A stretch of 64,000 bases of DNA, from assembly GCA_903887775.1 (NCBI GenBank), contig CAISRB010000011.1:323664-387663 (forward strand). Direction: 5' to 3'. The translations under genes and the position numbers were made by a program. Shown here in pieces: positions 18,901 to 26,784 of the stretch. Each line of letters begins with the position of its first letter. Position 1 is the stretch's first letter. The notes beneath the pieces were generated by a model. That model was not told the origin of the DNA, made no database searches, and saw nothing but the letters and a program-made list of their open reading frames with translations. Source of the stretch: an uncultured Bacteroidales bacterium (GTDB taxonomy: Bacteria; Bacteroidota; Bacteroidia; Bacteroidales; FEN-979).

Positions 18901-19787
18901 ATGACCGATCTGAAATAAAATCCGAGCAGCAGGAAGATGGCAACAAATGCAATCCCCAGCGTCAGCATGATATCTTTTTTCAGACGTTCTGCGTTTCCGA
19001 CGGCAACAGCTGCCGCCCCGAAATATTCCGCCCTGAAGGTATGTCCCGAATTGATTTTTTCGTCGAGGATCTTATCCAGCTTTTTCAGGAACTCCCCATT
19101 CTTTCCCGTTTCTCCGGGCGGGTTTGAAGGCGTAATGAATATCAGGAGGTGTCGATGATCTTTGCTGAGAATATATCCGTTGTATGATTCGTACTGATCA
19201 CTGCCCTGTAATTTCCGTAATTTCTTTAATGCAAGGCCCTGTATCCCCAGGGGATCATTCAGGACCTGGCTTCTGATTGCTATCGAAGCAGGGGATATCA
19301 GCTGCCTGTAAGACTTTTTGACCGCTTTTTCAATATTTACTGCGGATGTCATAGTATCTATGCCCCGGTAATCGTCTTCTTCAAGAAACAGAGGGAGATA
19401 CTCCCGGGTGCACCTCATCAGTTCAGTGAATAACGAATCATCAGGCTTATAAAACAGTTTGCTGATATTCTCACTGCATTCCCTGGTAATTGTTTCTGCC
19501 AGGGAATCGGCTGCGAGGCAAAGACCGGCTTCTGACCCTTTTGCTGAGTTATTTACATATGACAGGGTGATGACCAGTTTTTCGGCAAACCGGAAGTGGC
19601 TGAGGACGACATTAAAAAGTTCAGAATTTTCGGGATTTGCAGAGCTTCCTGAGATGTCTTCAACAAACCGCATCCGCGAAACGCCAAACAGAATGACAGC
19701 AAGGCTGGCTCCAATTGCGATAAAGAAGAGCCATCTTCTTTTAGCAAATAAGTTATATATGTTAATAAACAGCGTTGACATCAGCAA
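15912..19787 (-). CDS. MMPL/RND exporter fused to PlsC-like acyltransferase and methyltransferase
   Basis: 1291 residues in three parts. Residues 1 to about 840 are an RND/MMPL exporter: an N-terminal helix, a large periplasmic loop, a membrane bundle (ISLGIGSVILGLIIDYSLYM) and a second repeat with GLGVDYSILMMRG. Residues about 880-1080 are a PlsC-like acyltransferase with NHQSLIE (His905...Glu910, so H-x4-E rather than the usual H-x4-D) and FPEAHR at 972-977. Residues about 1095-1291 are a class I methyltransferase with LDLGCGYG at 1114-1121. MMPL proteins and acyltransferases are standard in aryl polyene clusters. The methyltransferase tail makes this a one-chain machine that could acylate, methylate and export the product. 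Confidence 0.9.
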   Translation of the reverse strand: MLMSTLFINIYNLFAKRRWLFFIAIGASLAVILFGVSRMRFVEDISGSSANPENSELFNVVLSHFRFAEKLVITLSYVNNSAKGSEAGLCLAADSLAETITRECSENISKLFYKPDDSLFTELMRCTREYLPLFLEEDDYRGIDTMTSAVNIEKAVKKSYRQLISPASIAIRSQVLNDPLGIQGLALKKLRKLQGSDQYESYNGYILSKDHRHLLIFITPSNPPGETGKNGEFLKKLDKILDEKINSGHTFRAEYFGAAAVAVGNAERLKKDIMLTLGIAFVAIFLLLGFYFRSVMVPILGLLPAVFGGGLAITVLALVKGSVSAISLGIGSVILGLIIDYSLYMINQYRSCGDVKQTLREMSQSIVICAVTSAAAFLCLVFLESSVLHDLGWFASLSVAGAALFALVFLPQMFSAGFREKRPSVFSSFIDRVGRIRFEQNAPLIIVLGLLCLASLFFFRKAGFETDMNTLNYMEPGLRKAGEDLDSLSSGQLKNIYLVATGSNREEALRLNERIQSRLDMLIQNGTIASCSGVRTLLLSDSLTKIRLDRWKTCFCAEKSEKLISEVGQAAQKTGFATGAFQGFSTQIRKSYQPADVKFTQGFGKSLFSEWLNDQAGMSMITSITKVKPVNIEKIYSEFRGLPGIVVFDRQKLTQLFVDSVRRDFDRLVLLSMVFVSLLLWFSFGRIELALFTSVPMYLSWLITLGFMGAGGIRFNIFNIIISSFIFGLGVDYSILMMRGIMQDYKYGTQNISSYKVSVMLSSATTLFGVTALFAAKHPALNSIALISVFGIVVLVLITFSIQPLLAGWFMTGRLKKHTFPITARIFIKTIITWFNIVFIALILTVVGSLMYFLLPVKRRWKETAFHYMFCRLSQLYIFVVFPNRRLYNPYREDFKKPAVIISNHQSLIETPAMLRLYPKIIILTRTWVHKSIVFGPIARLASFYNVDYGLDPIIGKLKEKVNQGYSILIFPEAHRSTDHTIQRFHRGAFYLAQQLELDILPLMMFGSGDFLERGEFWGRPNMFRQKVFKRISPDDISFGAGYQERTKAIRRYYKHEYALFRAEEGNTSYYRRRLILNYIYKGPLLEWYLRIKLRLEQNYQLLDQYVPKRGDILDLGCGYGFISCILALTSAERNITGIDFDAEKIRVAECGFLMSKQLTFKTADIRSFEFSPEDCIILSDVLHYLPPSDQEHILVKCMSNLKPGGMILIRDADENRKTGHFRSKLTERFSTGMKFNKTYDDRHLLHFLSAEFLELITSQAGFSLDIIGSKTYSSNTYFLIKKSLQKAQDA

Positions 19788-19816
19788 AAAACGTTCATAC
19801 CATCAAAAGAAGATGA

Positions 19817-21013
19817 TTAAGATTCTGTCCGGTTTGGCTTCCTGAAGATCTGCAGCAAAAAGTAAGTAAGGCCGCTAAGGGTCAGAGATAACAAGACACC
19901 AAAAATAACACTTCCCACAATATATTGAACGAAGTTTGCCTTGAACCACTGTAAATCAAATCCTGATGAAAGGTGGCCCGCGGAAGTATTCGTCCCAAGC
20001 ACCCAGCCTCCGGTCAGATAGCTTAAGTAGAGTACCAGCGGGAGCATCGGGGGAATACTGATATTTGATGCACTTACAGTCACGAATTTATTCAGCCTGA
20101 GAACATGGGCAAGGCCGAATGCTGCCACCATCTGCCATCCCCATATAGGAAGGATTCCAATGAAAACGCCGGTCATCACAGAAAGAGTAATTTTTTTGTT
20201 CGAATCAGAACTGTCAACAATATATTCTTTTATAAAGCCCGTTACCGATTTTTTCTTTAAGCCTTTTGCAAACATAAATGGCCTTACCCATAGCAGTGCC
20301 ATGAAAACAAGTATGGCATTCAGGACGCTGGTCCGGGTAAAATCAGGTCCCTTCCGGAAATGAGAAACCCTGGTTTCCTTCGGGGCGTAATAGACCTCGA
20401 TCGGTACAGAGAATATTTTAACTCCCCTCCAGGCAAGGCGCACAAGGATCTCTACCTCGAATTCATAGTTACCGGTATAAAGTTTCCCTATTTCCTTTAT
20501 CTTCTCAAGAGGGTAAAGGCGGAAACCAGTTTGTACATCGGCTATTTTCAGGCCCGTCTCTACCCTGAACCAGAATATGGAAAATTTATGACCGAAGCGG
20601 CTTGAACGAGGAACAGAAGGGTCATCCATGTTTCTGGCACCCACGATAAGGCTCCCTTCTTCCTTTTCGATCAGTTCGATAAACAGGGGGATATCGGCTG
20701 CCATATGCTGCCCGTCACTGTCGATGGTGATGGCGTATTTGAACCCTTTGGTCATTGCCAGAGCAAAGCCCTGCTGAAGCGCACGGCCTTTGCCATGGTT
20801 GACAGGCAAAGTGACAGTTACGGCTTCAGGCATTCCTGCCAGGATATCAGCAGTCTGGTCGGTAGAACCGTCATTTACTACAATGACATTGCCGGTCAGG
20901 GACAATACATCACGAATCACCTTCCCGAGCGTTTCCCCGTTGTTATATGTCGGGATAATGACACAGCATCTGAGATCAGCTATCTTTTGGCGGACTTCCT
21001 GGTTGGTTTGCAT
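19817..21013 (-). CDS. Family 2 glycosyltransferase with C-terminal DUF2062 domain
   Basis: 398 residues from the Met at 21013, preferred because an earlier in-frame Met reaches into the short divergent intergenic region. The GT-A fold is clear: CVIIPTYNNGE, VIVVNDGSTDQT and TIDSDGQHM (nucleotide-sugar and metal site), like dolichyl-phosphate-mannose synthases. The last 150 residues are DUF2062-type, with membrane helices and the GVFIGILPIWGWQM and SNISIPPMLP motifs. It may glycosylate a lipid or polyprenyl acceptor at the inner membrane. GT2/acyltransferase genes are common in aryl polyene clusters, so it may build the lipid anchor of the pigment. Confidence 0.88.
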   Translation of the reverse strand: MQTNQEVRQKIADLRCCVIIPTYNNGETLGKVIRDVLSLTGNVIVVNDGSTDQTADILAGMPEAVTVTLPVNHGKGRALQQGFALAMTKGFKYAITIDSDGQHMAADIPLFIELIEKEEGSLIVGARNMDDPSVPRSSRFGHKFSIFWFRVETGLKIADVQTGFRLYPLEKIKEIGKLYTGNYEFEVEILVRLAWRGVKIFSVPIEVYYAPKETRVSHFRKGPDFTRTSVLNAILVFMALLWVRPFMFAKGLKKKSVTGFIKEYIVDSSDSNKKITLSVMTGVFIGILPIWGWQMVAAFGLAHVLRLNKFVTVSASNISIPPMLPLVLYLSYLTGGWVLGTNTSAGHLSSGFDLQWFKANFVQYIVGSVIFGVLLSLTLSGLTYFLLQIFRKPNRTES

Positions 21014-21074
21014 TTGCTGTGGTATGGTTTCTGGCAGATAAGACAAAAATAACAAAAATCAGTAATTTTGGTGA

Positions 21075-22415
21075 ATGAAAATTCTCCTGATCAATACGCC
21101 GCGTTCTCCCGAAAACAGGATTCTCAGGTTCGCACCTGAACCGGCAAAACCTTTTATTCACAGGAGGCTTATCGGCCCTCCCCTGGGGCTGATGACAATT
21201 GCAGCAGCCGTTAAGGACCATGATGTAATGCTTTTTGACACAAAAGGAGAGTTTGACCTCACGTCTGAGCCAACTTCACTTGCAGGTCTGGTCAACAGGC
21301 TGGTCGGTGAATTCAAACCGGATATCATTGCAAGTTCAGCGATAACCTCTGAGCTCTATTATGCCTTCGAAATATTCTCGGAAGCCAAAAAAATCGATCC
21401 CGGTATTATTGCTGTTTTGGGCGGATTGCATCCCACGCTTCTTCCGTACGATTGTTTTCACCCTGCGGTGGATATTGTTTGCCCTGGTCAAAGCGCTCAT
21501 ATATTCAGGGATGTGGTTGACGCGATCGAAAAAAAGTCCCCACTGGAAGCCATCCCCGGCATTTTACTGAATAACGGAATAACGTTAAAACGCACTGCAG
21601 GCAAGGTCCGCATGCTGGATCCGGCGAATGCCGGCTTCCTGATGCCTGAACGGGCTGCCCTGAAAAAATGGATCAGCACCTACAAAGTCGGCGGCAGCCC
21701 TGATCCAAGCACTTATGTGTACACATCCCTTGGCTGTCCTTATAAATGTACCTTCTGTTCGATCTGGCCGCAGTTTAAGGGCAGGTACTACCAGAGGACC
21801 ATCGATAGCCTGATCACAGAGCTTCAATCCATTCCCGATTATCCTGTAGTGAGGTTTGCAGATGCAAATACTGTTGTCGACCTCAATTTCATGAATGCCT
21901 TGTTCGACCGGATACTGGAAGACGGAATAAAAAAGACTTTTGTGATGGACATCAGGGCCGATGTGGCGGCACAGAACCCTTCAATCATCCGGAAAATGGC
22001 AAAAGGGGGGCTTAAAGTGGTCATCTGCGGGTTCGAATCATACAGAGATGAGGATCTTAAAAAATATCACAAGGATTCTCCGGCCAGTGACATTGCAAAA
22101 GCTATAAAGGTATTTGATGACAATAATATCATGATCAGGGGTAATTATGTTATCCCCAACGATTATTCGGAAGATGATTTCAAATCACTTGAAGAATATT
22201 CATCGAACAATCCCGTGGTCTACGCAGGCTACACGATACTTACACCCATGCCCGGAACGGTGTTTTACAAACAGGTAAAACACCAGATTATCGATCATGA
22301 TTACCTGAAGTACAACTTCTTTAACTCAGTGATGCGTACCACACTTCCCTACGAAAAATTTCATGAACGTGTAGGCAGCCTCTGGCTGATTAAAAAAGGG
22401 AAAGATGTGATATGA
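21075..22415 (+). CDS. Radical SAM protein with B12-binding-like N-terminus
   Basis: 446 residues. N-terminal B12-binding-type Rossmann domain (MKILLINTPRSPENRIL, RLIGPPLGLMTIAAAV, IAVLGGLHPTLLPYD) lacking D-x-H-x-x-G. The radical SAM cysteines are Cys221, Cys225 and Cys228 in GCPYKCTFCSIW. It is one of two plus-strand genes that interrupt the minus-strand cluster and diverges from the glycosyltransferase. A TAATTTTG box at 21063-21070 lies only 4 bases before the start codon, so the mRNA may be nearly leaderless. The stop overlaps the next gene as ATGA. The reaction is not predictable. Confidence 0.87.
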   Translation: MKILLINTPRSPENRILRFAPEPAKPFIHRRLIGPPLGLMTIAAAVKDHDVMLFDTKGEFDLTSEPTSLAGLVNRLVGEFKPDIIASSAITSELYYAFEIFSEAKKIDPGIIAVLGGLHPTLLPYDCFHPAVDIVCPGQSAHIFRDVVDAIEKKSPLEAIPGILLNNGITLKRTAGKVRMLDPANAGFLMPERAALKKWISTYKVGGSPDPSTYVYTSLGCPYKCTFCSIWPQFKGRYYQRTIDSLITELQSIPDYPVVRFADANTVVDLNFMNALFDRILEDGIKKTFVMDIRADVAAQNPSIIRKMAKGGLKVVICGFESYRDEDLKKYHKDSPASDIAKAIKVFDDNNIMIRGNYVIPNDYSEDDFKSLEEYSSNNPVVYAGYTILTPMPGTVFYKQVKHQIIDHDYLKYNFFNSVMRTTLPYEKFHERVGSLWLIKKGKDVI

Positions 22416-23836
22416 AAAAACTTTTACTGATCAATACCAACACGGAAAAATCACCGTATCCCATTCCGCCTCTGGGCCTTTGCCAGATCGCTTCATATCT
22501 GCAAGGCCTTTATGAAGTAAGGATTTATGATGGGATGTTCGATGAAGGCCGCAGCCTGGGTTCGGTCATCAGCAGTTTTAATCCTGATTTTATGGGATTC
22601 AGTATTCGCAATGTGGATGAGATGATCCCCGAGCGAAGTACATTTTTTATTGAAGGCGTTTACCGTAACTTTATCAAGCCGGCGCGTAAACTTACAAAGG
22701 CCCCCTGCATCCTGGGCGGAAGCGGGTACACGATGTTTCCTCGGGAAATCCTTGAGTATACAGGAGCCGATTACGGTATTGCAGGTGAAGGCGGAAAATC
22801 CCTGCATGCATTGCTTCAAAGCCTTGAAAGGGGAGAGGATGTAAACGGAATCCCGGCTGTATATAGCAGGGACGGGCAGGGTGCACGGCTTCCGTGGACC
22901 AATGGAGATAACATTTTAAGCCTTTTTTCTGAGATTGACCGGAAAATTGATTTTAAGCCCTATACGGAAAGGGGAGTTTACAGCATACAAACAAAAAGAG
23001 GATGTGCACTGAGATGCCTGTATTGTTCTTATCCACTCCTTGAAGGCAGCAAATACCGATTGCGGACTCCCGCACTTATCGTGAATGAAATTGAAGAAGC
23101 ATCCGGAAGGCTTGGTATGGGCGTAACTTTCGAGTTTGTTGATTCCACCTTCAATGAGCCCAAGGGGCATGCCGAGGAGATCTGCCGGGAGCTCATCCGC
23201 AGAAAGCTGAAGGTTAAGCTCAGGACTATGGGAGTGAATCCCCGGAATACCAGCAAAGAACTGTTCAGACTTATGATCGAAGCAGGGTTTGTACAGATCG
23301 ATGTTACCCCTGATTCCGCTTCACCCGCAATGATAAAGAACCTGCGTAAGGGGTTTAGCATTGAAGATATACGGAGGACTGCAGACCTCATCAACAAATT
23401 CAATCTCCCTTCGATGTGGTTTTTCCTGTTTGGCGGGCCGGGGGAGTGCCGGAAAACGTTTAACGAAACGATTGATTTTATTGACGGATATATAAACCCG
23501 GCCGACCTGGTTTATATGTCGGCCGGTCTCAGGATATACCCGGGAACCCCTTTATATAAAACTGCCTTGAAAGAGGGCATTATTTCTGCGACAGATAATT
23601 TGCTTAATCCTTCGGTTTTTTATTTTTCGAAGGCTGCTCCCAGGTTGGAGCTGAAGGAGTGGATACTGGATGCATGCAAAGACCGTCTGCATTGCCTGCC
23701 TGCTTATGAGACAACCCCTCCGGCTGAAATGATGCGTGAGGCTGTTGCTGTGCGCAAAGCTCAAAACCTTGCTGAACCCATGTTCCGCACGTTGCTGAGG
23801 ATCAGGAAGGGATGGAAGTCAAAAGGGAAATTATAA
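22412..23836 (+). CDS. Radical SAM protein with B12-binding-like N-terminus, paralogue of the 45.6 kb fusion
   Basis: 474 residues. The N-terminal B12-type domain starts KKLLLINTNTEKSPYPIPPLG. The Fe-S cysteines are Cys198, Cys202 and Cys205 in KRGCALRCLYCSYP. It shares many blocks with the C-terminal half of the protein at 45584-47914: the PxPPLGL start, SIRNVDE against SLRNIDD, IAGEGGKSL against ITGEGEESL, IQTKRGC, YPL-EG and RIYPGT. The two are therefore duplicated and may act on related intermediates. It is coupled to the preceding radical SAM gene by an ATGA overlap, so the two are probably translated together. Confidence 0.87.
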   Translation: MKKLLLINTNTEKSPYPIPPLGLCQIASYLQGLYEVRIYDGMFDEGRSLGSVISSFNPDFMGFSIRNVDEMIPERSTFFIEGVYRNFIKPARKLTKAPCILGGSGYTMFPREILEYTGADYGIAGEGGKSLHALLQSLERGEDVNGIPAVYSRDGQGARLPWTNGDNILSLFSEIDRKIDFKPYTERGVYSIQTKRGCALRCLYCSYPLLEGSKYRLRTPALIVNEIEEASGRLGMGVTFEFVDSTFNEPKGHAEEICRELIRRKLKVKLRTMGVNPRNTSKELFRLMIEAGFVQIDVTPDSASPAMIKNLRKGFSIEDIRRTADLINKFNLPSMWFFLFGGPGECRKTFNETIDFIDGYINPADLVYMSAGLRIYPGTPLYKTALKEGIISATDNLLNPSVFYFSKAAPRLELKEWILDACKDRLHCLPAYETTPPAEMMREAVAVRKAQNLAEPMFRTLLRIRKGWKSKGKL

Positions 23837-23875
23837 ATAAAAAATATTGTAAAACCGCGATCTGAAACGTTTTCT

Positions 23876-24784
23876 TCACTGTGACAGCAGGGAGTTCCAG
23901 TTGACAAATCTTCCGCAATCGGGAATAAACCTGGAATTCTTACGCAATGACTGAGACGGACCGCATTCGGTAAACAGTCGTATACCCGAACGGCACATCT
24001 GCATTTGCGTTGCCTGCCAGTTAAAGGGATTGAAAATATTATTCACGACCTCATTCCTGGCTCTCCCTGCATCAGTTATCAGATCCTGGTTCAACACGGA
24101 AATGATGGGCAATTCAGGCGCCTTTACATCCGAAGAAAAAACAGTCGCCGATAAAACCTTCGCAGCTTCCGCCAAAAGATTCGAATGGTAGGGGATAGTC
24201 ACTCCCAGTGATTTTGAATTCAGGGCTCCCTCTTCCCTGGCTTTCAGAAGAAAAACATTCACATGAAAACTGCTTCCTGCCACGATGAATGAATAATCGC
24301 TGTTGCGGTTGACAATCATCAGGTCCAGGTTATGCTGAGATGCAATTTCTTTGATATCTTCCTCCTTCAGGCCGATCACACCGCCCATGGCGTAATATGT
24401 GTTCGGGAGAGTTTGCCTGATCGCTTCATAAGCTTTGTTAATGAACAGCAGTCCGGTTTCAAACGTTATGGACCCTGAAAAACATAAGGATGCATAAATC
24501 CCCATGCTGTAACCGGCAGTAATTTCAGGCCTGATGCCTGATTTCTGAAGAAGATCTGCACAACTGCAGCTATAGATATATGAAATATACTGGTTCCTTA
24601 ATTCATCCTGGAGCATCGGATTGGATTCAGGATGAAAGGCAAGAAGCTCCTGGTCAATGAAGGATGCTGCCCTCGCCAGATAGCTTTGAAAAACAGGTCC
24701 GAAAGATGGTATCCCGCCGGAAGGATCATCCCGGTAGTCACTGATAAACGCCGGAAAAACGAAAGCGATCTTGTCTTCTGCCAA
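23876..24784 (-). CDS. FabD-like acyltransferase (AT) with altered substrate-binding residues
   Basis: 302 residues with the malonyl-CoA:ACP transacylase fold. The nucleophile is Ser93 in AGYSMGIYA and the catalytic His is His200 in IPYHSNLL. Two usual features are changed. The N-terminal FPGQGSQ oxyanion motif reads FPAFISDY. The Arg of the R-G-x-x-M-Q motif, which binds the malonyl carboxylate, appears to be Ala in INKAYEAIRQ. The enzyme may therefore carry a monocarboxylic acyl group (acetyl, fatty acyl or aryl) rather than malonate, or act as a hydrolase. It is directly upstream of nothing on its own strand but 6 bases downstream of an ACP gene, its likely partner. Confidence 0.85.
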   Translation of the reverse strand: MAEDKIAFVFPAFISDYRDDPSGGIPSFGPVFQSYLARAASFIDQELLAFHPESNPMLQDELRNQYISYIYSCSCADLLQKSGIRPEITAGYSMGIYASLCFSGSITFETGLLFINKAYEAIRQTLPNTYYAMGGVIGLKEEDIKEIASQHNLDLMIVNRNSDYSFIVAGSSFHVNVFLLKAREEGALNSKSLGVTIPYHSNLLAEAAKVLSATVFSSDVKAPELPIISVLNQDLITDAGRARNEVVNNIFNPFNWQATQMQMCRSGIRLFTECGPSQSLRKNSRFIPDCGRFVNWNSLLSQ

Positions 24785-24790
24785 TGGGAA

Positions 24791-25099
24791 TTATTTATCC
24801 AGTTCGAGAAGCCGGTTCTCGTGCTCAATGATCAGCATCTGCATTTCAATGAGCTGGCCAATAGTATCAACCGGATGTTTAACTGCATATTTGCCAATTG
24901 TTTTCAGTTCAATATCCAGATTGTATTTCTTTTTGAAAATCTCAATGAGCTCAAGGAACATCAGTGAATCTCCATCAAGATCCCTGATTATATTGGTGTT
25001 ATCTGTGATCTTTGATAGTTCAGCCTCACATTCTTCAGCAAAGAACGCAAAGACAATCTCTCTGACTTCATTCCGGGTCTTCTCCGTGATTTTTGCCAT
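24791..25099 (-). CDS. Acyl carrier protein
   Basis: 102 residues. Phosphopantetheine site in LDGDSLMFLEL (Ser45), flanked by typical ACP helices. The C-terminus is longer than usual and helical (IGQLIEMQMLIIEHENRLLEL). It sits between a ketosynthase gene and the FabD-like acyltransferase gene, an AT-ACP-KS set that may work as a unit. A -7-like box, TATTTTTG on the minus strand at 25126-25119, lies 20 bases before the start and could give an internal promoter. Confidence 0.9.
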   Translation of the reverse strand: MAKITEKTRNEVREIVFAFFAEECEAELSKITDNTNIIRDLDGDSLMFLELIEIFKKKYNLDIELKTIGKYAVKHPVDTIGQLIEMQMLIIEHENRLLELDK

Positions 25100-25129
25100 T
25101 TATATAATTTTTTTTTTGCAAAAATAATA

Positions 25130-26353
25130 TTAAATTCCGGGATATTTCTTAAAAACAAGTGTTGCATTATGGCCGCCAAACCCGAAGGAGTTTGAGAGAG
25201 CAACATGAATTTCTTTTTGCCTGCATACATTCGGCACATAATCCAGGTCAAGTTCCGGATCCGGATCGGTATAATTAATGGTTGGGGTGAGCATGTTGTT
25301 CTTCAGGCTCAGGACCGTAATGATACTTTCAATTGCTCCTGCAGCCCCTATGGTATGACCGATCATCGATTTGGATGAAGATACGGGTATCCGGTATGCC
25401 CGTTCACCAAATACCTTTTTTACAGCCATGGTCTCATACCGGTCGTTGAGCTCGGTGGAAGTCCCATGGGCATTAATATAATCCACTTCAGATTTATCAA
25501 TACCTGAATCGGTTATAGCTTTCTCCATTGTAGCAGCCATTCCTTCCCCGTCCCTCATAGGGGCCATGATATTATACCCCTCGCTGGTCAGTGCATAGCC
25601 GGCCAGTTCGCAATGGATGGGAGCACCTCTTTTCAAGGCATGTTCCTCAGATTCCAGAATTAAAACCCCTGCTCCTTCACCTATTACAAACCCGTCCCGT
25701 TTTGACGTGAAAGGCCTGCTGGCTGCTTCTGGCGGGTCATTTGCAACTGAAAGAGCATACAGGGCGTTGAATCCATTTATTTCCTCCGGGTTGATGATGG
25801 AATCAGAACCTCCTGTAATCACAATATCGGCCATATTATTCCTGATCATCTGCATGCCCATTGCAATAGCGTAGGCCGATGAAGCACAGGCTGTGTTGAT
25901 TGCGAAACTGGGGCCCAGAAGCTGGTATTCAAGAGATATCCAGGCAGGCATCGAATTAGTCATGCTTTTGAATACAGTATTCTGGAGTGAAGTATCTTTT
26001 TCGACGCTGGAATTACCGGTGTTGACCACTCCCATGATGACTGCACAGCGGGACTTGTTCTCTTTCTCAAAATCCAATGCGGATAATGTTACCGCCTGTT
26101 TGGCTGCAACAAGGCACATCCTCGTAACCCTTGTCATTTGTCCGGCTGCGCGCTTTTTAACAAGGGACTTCGAATATTCTTCAAATTCTTTACAAACTTC
26201 TGCTGCAATCTGTGTTGCGCATGCAGAAGCATCAAACAGGGTTATTTTCTTAACTCCGCTTTTGCCTTCAATAAGGTTTTTCCAAAAGGTCTCCAAATCA
26301 TAACCCAGGGATGAAACAATGCCCATCCCGCTTATTACAACTTTCACGGCCAT
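25130..26353 (-). CDS. Beta-ketoacyl-ACP synthase, FabF type
   Basis: 407 residues, normal length. The full catalytic set is present: Cys156 in NTACASSAYA, the first His in NAHGTST and the second His in GHTIGAAGAIES. It also has the C-terminal NSFGFGGHNATL motif. It should perform decarboxylative condensation with malonyl-ACP. It lies next to an ACP and an atypical acyltransferase gene and upstream, across a heme protein gene, of the dehydrogenase-crotonase group. In HCS beta-branching cassettes the KS has Ser in place of Cys; here Cys is kept. Confidence 0.92.
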   Translation of the reverse strand: MAVKVVISGMGIVSSLGYDLETFWKNLIEGKSGVKKITLFDASACATQIAAEVCKEFEEYSKSLVKKRAAGQMTRVTRMCLVAAKQAVTLSALDFEKENKSRCAVIMGVVNTGNSSVEKDTSLQNTVFKSMTNSMPAWISLEYQLLGPSFAINTACASSAYAIAMGMQMIRNNMADIVITGGSDSIINPEEINGFNALYALSVANDPPEAASRPFTSKRDGFVIGEGAGVLILESEEHALKRGAPIHCELAGYALTSEGYNIMAPMRDGEGMAATMEKAITDSGIDKSEVDYINAHGTSTELNDRYETMAVKKVFGERAYRIPVSSSKSMIGHTIGAAGAIESIITVLSLKNNMLTPTINYTDPDPELDLDYVPNVCRQKEIHVALSNSFGFGGHNATLVFKKYPGI

Positions 26354-26362
26354 TCTCAGATA

Positions 26363-26749
26363 TTAATTGTTCAGTGACTTTGCCCAATTTTTAATTAAAC
26401 CGACTTCGGCTTGTGTAGGAATATTATCGGGGTTGCTTTTCCGCCATTTTCCCGGGGGCATTGAGCCTTTCGAAAGCTCTTTACTGATATCAAATGCCTT
26501 GCCTGCTTGTTTTTTAATGTCGTATGTATTCCAGCTTGAAATATTTAAGTGCATTTTTGCCATGCTGCTTCCATCCTGGCCGTGACAATCCATGCAAGCT
26601 TTTTGGAAGACTTTCATGACAGAATCGGGAAGTTCGGGATTCCCTTCGCTGTATTTAACCGAACCGGATACGTTTACAGGTCTGAATGCCAGGGCCAGGA
26701 AAAAGATTACGGCCAGCGAGACTCCTATAAATGCAAATGTTGTTTTCAT
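26363..26749 (-). CDS. Exported heme-binding (c-type cytochrome-like) protein
   Basis: 128 residues with an N-terminal signal or membrane anchor (FAFIGVSLAVIFFLALAF) and one c-type heme site, Cys52-x-x-Cys55-His56 in KACMDCHGQDG. SMAKMHLNISSWNTYD, then the Met in GSMPPGKWR, which could be the sixth ligand, match the Bacteroidota haem_bd/DUF-type cytochromes. It is the only electron-transfer protein in the cluster and sits among cytoplasmic acyl-chain enzymes, which is odd. It may belong to a periplasmic redox step or be an inserted gene. It has a good -7 box just upstream. Confidence 0.8.
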   Translation of the reverse strand: MKTTFAFIGVSLAVIFFLALAFRPVNVSGSVKYSEGNPELPDSVMKVFQKACMDCHGQDGSSMAKMHLNISSWNTYDIKKQAGKAFDISKELSKGSMPPGKWRKSNPDNIPTQAEVGLIKNWAKSLNN

Positions 26750-26771
26750 GTTGTCAAAGTTAATGTTAAGG

Positions 26772-26779
26772 CAAAGATA
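26772..26779 (-). promoter_or_regulatory. Bacteroidota -7-like box before the cytochrome gene
   Basis: TATCTTTG on the minus strand (26779-26772), matching TAnnTTTG, about 22 bases before the cytochrome start. A second weaker match, TAACTTTG, lies at 26762-26755. The spacing to any -33 TTG is poor, so this is a moderate call. Confidence 0.4.
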
Positions 26780-26784
26780 CGCAA

